Positions 59,415-64,000 of a stretch of DNA of 64,000 nt are shown piece by piece. The stretch comes from Cupriavidus consociatus (GTDB lineage Bacteria; Pseudomonadota; Gammaproteobacteria; Burkholderiales; Burkholderiaceae): positions 1-64,000 of the forward strand of contig NZ_JAGIQA010000032.1 in the NCBI RefSeq assembly GCF_017814975.1. Reading direction: 5' to 3'. The notes beneath the pieces are model-generated. The model saw only the letters and a list, made by a program, of their open reading frames with translations, had not been told where the DNA came from and ran no database searches. Positions within the stretch are counted from its first letter, which is position 1; each line of letters begins with the position of its first letter. Both the position numbers and the translations under genes were made by a program.

Positions 59415-60995
59415 TCAGTTCCTCTGGCGATAACGCGCGGTCTTGTCCCACCGCAGTTCACGGCGCAGGACGTAATCAAAGGTGAGCTGGCTGAGGATGG
59501 CACGCGACACGGTCAGCATGCTGACCAGGAAGCCGAAGTAATTCAGCGGCAGCAGGCGGATGCGCTCGCGGCTGCCGTCCAGGTACACGGCGGCGGCGAT
59601 CTCGAAGAAGGCGGCGAAGTTGCCCAACGTCCCGTATGACATCAGGGCGAACAGGATCAATGCTTCACCGAACAGCGGCAGGCCGCCGGCATAATACAGC
59701 AGGATCGCCAGCAGCCAGCCGAACAGCATCAGCGGCGCCATCATGTAGATGCCAAGGAGCGCCACACCGTCGATCTTCTCGAACAACCCGTGGTTGCTGC
59801 AGGTAGCCATCTTCCAGCCATGCCGATAGAGCGCCTGGTTGTGGCCCTTGGTCCAGCGCATGATCTGGCGCACCCGCACGGGCCAGGTCTCGGGCACCTC
59901 TTCATAGCACTCCGACCAGTTCTGGTAGATCGTCTTCCAGTTGGCGAGCAGCAAGCGGTATGTCAAGTCGGTGTCTTCGGCCAGCACATCGTCGTGCCAG
60001 CCACCAGCGCTCTGCAACGCCCGCATCCTGACGCCGCCGACGGTGCCGCCGTACTGCGGTACGAGGTTCAGGTTCATGCGGGCCTGCTGGTCGACCTGGT
60101 AGCCGCCCGAGCGCTCAAGGTCGAGCAGCCGCGTCAGCAGGTTGCGACCCGGGTTCATTGGCACCACGCGGCCCATGGTGGCGCCCACCTCGGGATCAAA
60201 GAACGGCGCCACCAGCTGCTTGAGCAGGCCCACCGGCGGGAGGTAGTCCGCGTCGAACACGACAATGATGTCGCTGGCCACGGCTTCGCTTGCATCCTTG
60301 AGCGCGGCCGCCTTGCCGGGCTTGCCATCGGTGCGATGGAACGGTGTGATGCGTCCCGGATACTGCTGCACAAGGTCATCGATGATCGCGCGCGTGCCGT
60401 CGCACGAGCGGTCGTTGACCGGCATGATGGTGAGCCGGTCAACCGGATAGTCTGCATGCAGCAGGCATATCAGAGAGCCTGCGATCACGGCCTCTTCGTT
60501 GTGCGCGGCAACCAAAACGGTCAGGCTTGGCCAGTCCGCCACGTCGATGTCCAGGTAAGGATGGCGCTGCCTGCCGAACAGCCGGTTCAGCGTGAACATG
60601 TAGTGGCGCACGGCGTAAAAGATCACCAGTCCGACGATCAGCAACAGCAGGACCGTCAGCGCCGGCGCGATGGGCTGCGCGTCTGCACGCTTCGGCGACG
60701 GCTCGGTCGCCGCCGGCTTGGTCCAGGCTCGCGGGCGCAGTGCCGGCTCCGTGCGCGTGGTCTCTTCCAGCGTGTCTGGCGACGTCATCGCCAGTTCCAC
60801 TGTTGCGCCAGGCGCTGTGACTGCAGAGTGGGCTGCGAGCTTGCGCAGCGGTTCAGGGGCAGCTTCCGGGGTTCCAGCTCCCCGCGCGAAGGCCTGCCCC
60901 CGCCCGGGAATTTCCGTGGCTTCGGTTTCCGCAGCGGGTGTGGTGAAAAAGAGCAGCCCGCTCAGTGAAAGCACTACGCGATACGTCGCACGCAT
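59415..60995 (-). CDS. Family 2 glycosyltransferase, processive polysaccharide synthase
   Basis: The 526-aa protein has an N-terminal signal-like segment, about 85 residues rich in Pro, Ala, Thr and Glu, then a transmembrane helix (LTVLLLLIVGLVIFYAV). The GT-A domain follows: VLVAAHNEEAVI, the aspartates of VNDRSCDGT and VVFDADYLPP, EDTDLTYRL, and QIMRW as the QxxRW motif. Several C-terminal membrane helices come last. It should polymerise a nucleotide-sugar into an extracellular glycan. The adjacent WecB gene suggests a ManNAc-related precursor. GGAGGAGG precedes the ATG at 60995. Confidence 0.9.
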   Translation of the reverse strand: MRATYRVVLSLSGLLFFTTPAAETEATEIPGRGQAFARGAGTPEAAPEPLRKLAAHSAVTAPGATVELAMTSPDTLEETTRTEPALRPRAWTKPAATEPSPKRADAQPIAPALTVLLLLIVGLVIFYAVRHYMFTLNRLFGRQRHPYLDIDVADWPSLTVLVAAHNEEAVIAGSLICLLHADYPVDRLTIMPVNDRSCDGTRAIIDDLVQQYPGRITPFHRTDGKPGKAAALKDASEAVASDIIVVFDADYLPPVGLLKQLVAPFFDPEVGATMGRVVPMNPGRNLLTRLLDLERSGGYQVDQQARMNLNLVPQYGGTVGGVRMRALQSAGGWHDDVLAEDTDLTYRLLLANWKTIYQNWSECYEEVPETWPVRVRQIMRWTKGHNQALYRHGWKMATCSNHGLFEKIDGVALLGIYMMAPLMLFGWLLAILLYYAGGLPLFGEALILFALMSYGTLGNFAAFFEIAAAVYLDGSRERIRLLPLNYFGFLVSMLTVSRAILSQLTFDYVLRRELRWDKTARYRQRN

Positions 60996-61081
60996 GCTCG
61001 ACGATCCTCCTCCATTGTTCTCATCGCAGGGTGTTTTTCCGTGCGCCCGCCCCGGGGCGGGCGCGGTGAGTCCCTGTACCT

Positions 61082-62923
61082 TTACTGCTTGCCGGCGACG
61101 AAGGCCAGCGAGGTGCCTCCCAGAGAAGTGACGATCCAGTTGTTGGTGTCCCATGTCACCAGGGCGAGTCCCTGCGTCACCACCGGCTGTGTGTATGCCG
61201 ACCGCGGCAGCACCCAGGCGAGGTCGGTCATGTCCGTCGGGTGGGTTGCCTGGAACGCCCAGGAGTTACCGGTGTCGGTGGCTTGCCAGACGGTCTGCTG
61301 GCGCCGCTGGGCGAACTGCGCCAGCGTATCCATCGTGTACCAGCTGAACCGTCCGTTTGCCTTTACGTTGTCCGCCTTGTTGAAGATGACATTGAGCGTC
61401 TTCGGGTACTGGATAGCGCCCGCCGGGTGCATGTAGATTAGCCGGCTGGTGCGGTTCTTCGCCACGAAATCGATGAGCTGCCGGTACCAGGTGTTGATGT
61501 CCGTGACGGGCACGTTGAATTCCTGGAACTCCTCGAATGTCGCGTACGGCCCGAACGGCATCACCGGAAAGGCGCGGATGGTGTTGTTCGCCAGCACACC
61601 ATCGCGATAGCTGCGCGTGGGCGCCATCCCGGTATGGCCCAGGAAGTAGTAGCCGGTGTTGCCGTTGGTTTCGAGCCAGTTGACCGACCACTGCGGCGTA
61701 TTGCCTTGCGGCGCCGAGTACTCGACCGCGGCGCGTCCAGTCACGGCCTCAACGCTCTGCTTGTTCAGCACCACGTATTGTTCGAAGCTGGACTGGTTGG
61801 CCTCGGTGGCGTTGGCGCCCCAGTAGTCGTGGATCCAACCACCATGGCTGCCGATCTTGTGCCCCTTCGATTGCAGGGACAGCATCAGAGTTTTTGCCGA
61901 CGTGTTTTGCGAGAGGTTGACACCCTTGCCGTCGCCGAAGTCGATCTGGTCGGGGCCCGCCGTTACGGAAATGGAGAACGGACTATTGTTATTGTCGAAG
62001 GTGCCCCAGGTATTCATTTCCACCGCAGGCGGAATCTGGTCGCCGGCGCAAAGGTGCCAGTTCAGCACCAGGCCGCCGCGTGCCTTGGGCTGCGCCGACA
62101 GCCGCGGCATCTTCATGAGGTTGGCGCCGAAGTAGCGCAGGAAGCCATGCATGAGCATGCCATCGGTCTGGCCCTTCAGGTAAGAGAGCGGCGTGTTGAC
62201 GAACAGCACCCGGCCCGAGCCGAAATCACGCAGGCCCGCCACCAGACCGAAGTTCGGCGACGTGATCAGGGCAGAACCCGTGTAGGTGCCCTGCGTCACG
62301 AAGCTCGGATAAATCAGGAAGCCATAGACATAACCCGAGACCCCTTCCACCGGATCGGTCGCGCCTGCGTCCCACACCATCGACTTGCCCGGCGGCACCT
62401 GTAGGGTTCGCAGCGTGCTGCCCAGCCCGGTAATCGGCCCCACGCCGATCATGTTGCCGAGCAACTGGTCATAGAGGACGTAATCGACTCCGGCGAGGTT
62501 GCTGAGCCTGCTCTTGGGAACGGCATAGAAACCCGTGGTGGTGAGCGCACCGAAGTCATACACAAGCATCAGGTTGCCGCCCTGCGTGGTATAGGTCTCG
62601 AGGGCTGTGATCAGCGCATCGCTGGCGTTGGCATGGACCTGGTCCGGCAGGATCACACCTGAAAACTGCGCCGGGGTCGTTCCCTGCTGAAACTGAGTGT
62701 CGTTGACGACGGTAATCTTCAGGCCTTCCTCCTGGGCGGCGTCCAGCCAAGCCGATACGCGGGCATCGGGAAGGGCCAGGCCATCGGGCACCAGCAGCGC
62801 GATCTGGTTGGTCGCGGCGTGAGTCACCGCCGGCACGGTCGCGGCCAGCGCGAATAACATCACGAGCACCCGGAGCGCCAGGCTGCTGCTTCGCCACAGA
62901 AGTGAATTGGATTTGTTGAACAC
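61082..62923 (-). CDS. Secreted polysaccharide-deacetylase-like protein
   Basis: The 613-aa product has a signal peptide (LRVLVMLFALAATVPAVTHA). An N-terminal domain (IALLVPDGLALPDARVSAWL to about residue 270) resembles an amidotransferase-like Rossmann fold. The C-terminal half contains GGLVLNWHLCAGDQI and GHKIGSHGGWIHDYWG; His360 and His365 fit the metal-binding HxxxxH of polysaccharide deacetylases. The GTG at 62923 with GGAG six bases upstream is preferred to an ATG 54 bases earlier. It probably deacetylates the polymer in the periplasm, as in PgaB or PelA systems. Confidence 0.75.
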   Translation of the reverse strand: MFNKSNSLLWRSSSLALRVLVMLFALAATVPAVTHAATNQIALLVPDGLALPDARVSAWLDAAQEEGLKITVVNDTQFQQGTTPAQFSGVILPDQVHANASDALITALETYTTQGGNLMLVYDFGALTTTGFYAVPKSRLSNLAGVDYVLYDQLLGNMIGVGPITGLGSTLRTLQVPPGKSMVWDAGATDPVEGVSGYVYGFLIYPSFVTQGTYTGSALITSPNFGLVAGLRDFGSGRVLFVNTPLSYLKGQTDGMLMHGFLRYFGANLMKMPRLSAQPKARGGLVLNWHLCAGDQIPPAVEMNTWGTFDNNNSPFSISVTAGPDQIDFGDGKGVNLSQNTSAKTLMLSLQSKGHKIGSHGGWIHDYWGANATEANQSSFEQYVVLNKQSVEAVTGRAAVEYSAPQGNTPQWSVNWLETNGNTGYYFLGHTGMAPTRSYRDGVLANNTIRAFPVMPFGPYATFEEFQEFNVPVTDINTWYRQLIDFVAKNRTSRLIYMHPAGAIQYPKTLNVIFNKADNVKANGRFSWYTMDTLAQFAQRRQQTVWQATDTGNSWAFQATHPTDMTDLAWVLPRSAYTQPVVTQGLALVTWDTNNWIVTSLGGTSLAFVAGKQ

Positions 62924-63020
62924 GGTCTTCTCCCAGCGCGATGAGTGTCGATTTGCCTCGCCGTGCATAGCGGTCACTGCGGAGCCGATATATCGTCAGG
63001 CATTACGGGGCGTGCCAGCG

Positions 63021-63377
63021 TCAATCGGGCTCGGCTCCCGGTGCCGGCGCAAGCGTGTACGTGCCCGACTTCACTTTCGGCCCGGCCACGGCCTTCTTCG
63101 GCTTGATCGCCTTCAGCTTGTCTTTTTTGTCCTTGTTCTTGCCCTTGACGTCCGCTTCATAGGCAAAGTCGATCTGGAAGCCATGGTTGTAGCCCTTCAA
63201 CCCGCCGGGGTCCGCCGGGCTCGCTGGCAGGTAGAGTGGGGCCTTGGCAGCGGTCGCCGCAGCTTCTTCGGTCAGCGCAGCATGGGCGGGCGCCGATACC
63301 AGGGCACCGACGACAGCCATTGCCGTGGCCGCCTTGACCGCGGTTGCAGCATCCATTGCGATACGTAAGCGCTTCAT
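63021..63377 (-). CDS. Small secreted lysine-rich protein
   Basis: The 118-aa protein has a signal peptide (VKAATAMAVVGALVSAPAHA). The mature part contains a short conserved-looking segment (GLKGYNHGFQIDFAYEADVK) and then a very basic stretch (GKNKDKKDKLKAIKPKKAVA) before a Pro-rich end. No domain is recognised. The positive charge suits binding to an acidic polysaccharide, which is speculation. GAGGAG lies ten bases before the ATG. It sits between the WecB gene and the deacetylase-like gene. Confidence 0.75.
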   Translation of the reverse strand: MKRLRIAMDAATAVKAATAMAVVGALVSAPAHAALTEEAAATAAKAPLYLPASPADPGGLKGYNHGFQIDFAYEADVKGKNKDKKDKLKAIKPKKAVAGPKVKSGTYTLAPAPGAEPD

Positions 63378-63460
63378 TGGCTTGCTCCTCTACTTTTGGC
63401 GACCAGCGGGCGTTGGGGCCGTGGCGCTGGGCCGCTGATTTCGCTATTTGCCTGGCTTGG

Positions 63461-64000
63461 CTACAGGCTGACCACGTTGGCGTCGACCGATGCATCACCA
63501 CCTTCCCGATACGCCTCAGGCGACGCCGCCTGCAGCGCAAAAACGATGCGTTCGCTTGCGCGGCCGTCGCCGAAAGGGTTGTGCGCGCGCGCCATACAGG
63601 CGTATTCGTCCGGCTCGTTCAGCAACTGCTCCGCGGCGGCGATGAGGCGTGCGGGGTCGGTACCCACCAGCCTTGCGGTACCGGCGGCCACGGCTTCCGG
63701 CCGCTCCGTGGTTTCCCGTGTCACCAGGACCGGCTTGCCCAGGGCCGGCGCCTCCTCCTGGATGCCGCCGGAGTCGGTGACGATCAGGTAGGCGCGCGAC
63801 ATCAGGAACACGAACGGCAGGTAGTCTTGGGGATCGATCAGATGGATGTTCGGGTGCCCGCTCAGGATCGCCTGCACTGGGCCCTGCACGCATGGGTTCA
63901 GATGCACCGGATAGACGATCTGGATATCGGGATTGCGGTCCGCCAGCGTGCGCAGCGCGGTGAACAGGCGCTCGAACGGGGTACCGAAGTTTTCGCGCCG
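63461..64000 (-). CDS. wecB: UDP-N-acetylglucosamine 2-epimerase (non-hydrolysing), C-terminal part
   Basis: Only about the last 179 codons lie in the window; the gene continues past 64000. The visible part contains RRENFGTPFERLFTALRTLA, IVYPVHLNPCVQGPVQAIL, the signature TDSGGIQEEAPALGKPVLVT and RETTERPEAVAAGTARLVGT, matching the C-terminal domain of WecB/MnaA. The enzyme interconverts UDP-GlcNAc and UDP-ManNAc. It probably starts or heads the minus-strand polysaccharide gene run and supplies the sugar donor for the GT2 synthase. Confidence 0.95.
   Translation of the reverse strand, partial: RRENFGTPFERLFTALRTLADRNPDIQIVYPVHLNPCVQGPVQAILSGHPNIHLIDPQDYLPFVFLMSRAYLIVTDSGGIQEEAPALGKPVLVTRETTERPEAVAAGTARLVGTDPARLIAAAEQLLNEPDEYACMARAHNPFGDGRASERIVFALQAASPEAYREGGDASVDANVVSL

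Overview
The window is high-GC, densely coded DNA from a Burkholderiales-type betaproteobacterium. A Cupriavidus/Ralstonia-like secondary replicon is my best guess. This rests on several orphan Bug/TctC binding proteins, a porin of the Gram-negative porin family, many acyl-CoA catabolic genes, sigma54 activators and LysR genes. No rRNA, tRNA, CRISPR array or replication origin was found.

Layout. (1) 204-10441, minus strand: a ten-gene acyl-CoA operon. It begins at a near-perfect sigma54 promoter (10426-10441) and ends at a strong intrinsic terminator (204-238). The gene set (acyl-CoA ligase, acyl-CoA dehydrogenase, crotonase hydratase, SDR, BadI/MenB-type hydrolase, no thiolase) matches the logic of CoA-dependent alicyclic-acid ring opening. 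A divergent sigma54 activator (10661-12343) is the likely regulator. (2) 12382-13409: a frameshifted PRISE-type reductase pseudogene. (3) 13410-20450: an Lrp regulator diverging from a fused indolepyruvate ferredoxin oxidoreductase, then an aminotransferase, two DUF1330 proteins and a quinone oxidoreductase. (4) 20451-32214: LysR and AraC-like regulators, two Bug proteins, a second sigma54 activator almost identical in its core to the first, and three MmgE/PrpD proteins. Similar GTAAGC-N3-GCTTAC dyads lie in the two main divergent intergenic regions, which points to one LysR regulon. (5) 32765-36573: acyl-CoA dehydrogenase, two MaoC proteins, a DUF35 Zn-ribbon/OB-fold protein and a thiolase-like protein without the nucleophilic cysteine. 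This set resembles the ChsH/Ltp2 retro-aldolase module of steroid side-chain degradation. (6) 36738-46575: hydrolase, porin, a third Bug protein, one decayed and one intact CaiB gene, an IS5-family element, an EF-hand protein, a porin remnant and a lipoprotein. (7) 47434-52793: Ap4A phosphorylase-like protein, LysR/ArgC pair, and a sulfur-acquisition locus damaged by a deletion fusion. (8) 53406-64000: a galactose-oxidase-like secreted protein converging on a minus-strand exopolysaccharide locus: WecB, small secreted protein, deacetylase-like protein, GT2 synthase, bactofilin-like protein, alpha/alpha-barrel-like secreted protein, YaiO-type barrel and membrane protein.

Functionally the window is a catabolic accessory region (carboxylic-acid capture by Bug proteins, CoA activation or transfer, specialised beta-oxidation) next to a cell-surface polysaccharide locus. 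Several decayed genes and one insertion sequence show that the region is fluid. Functional calls come from reading motifs; no database search was possible.
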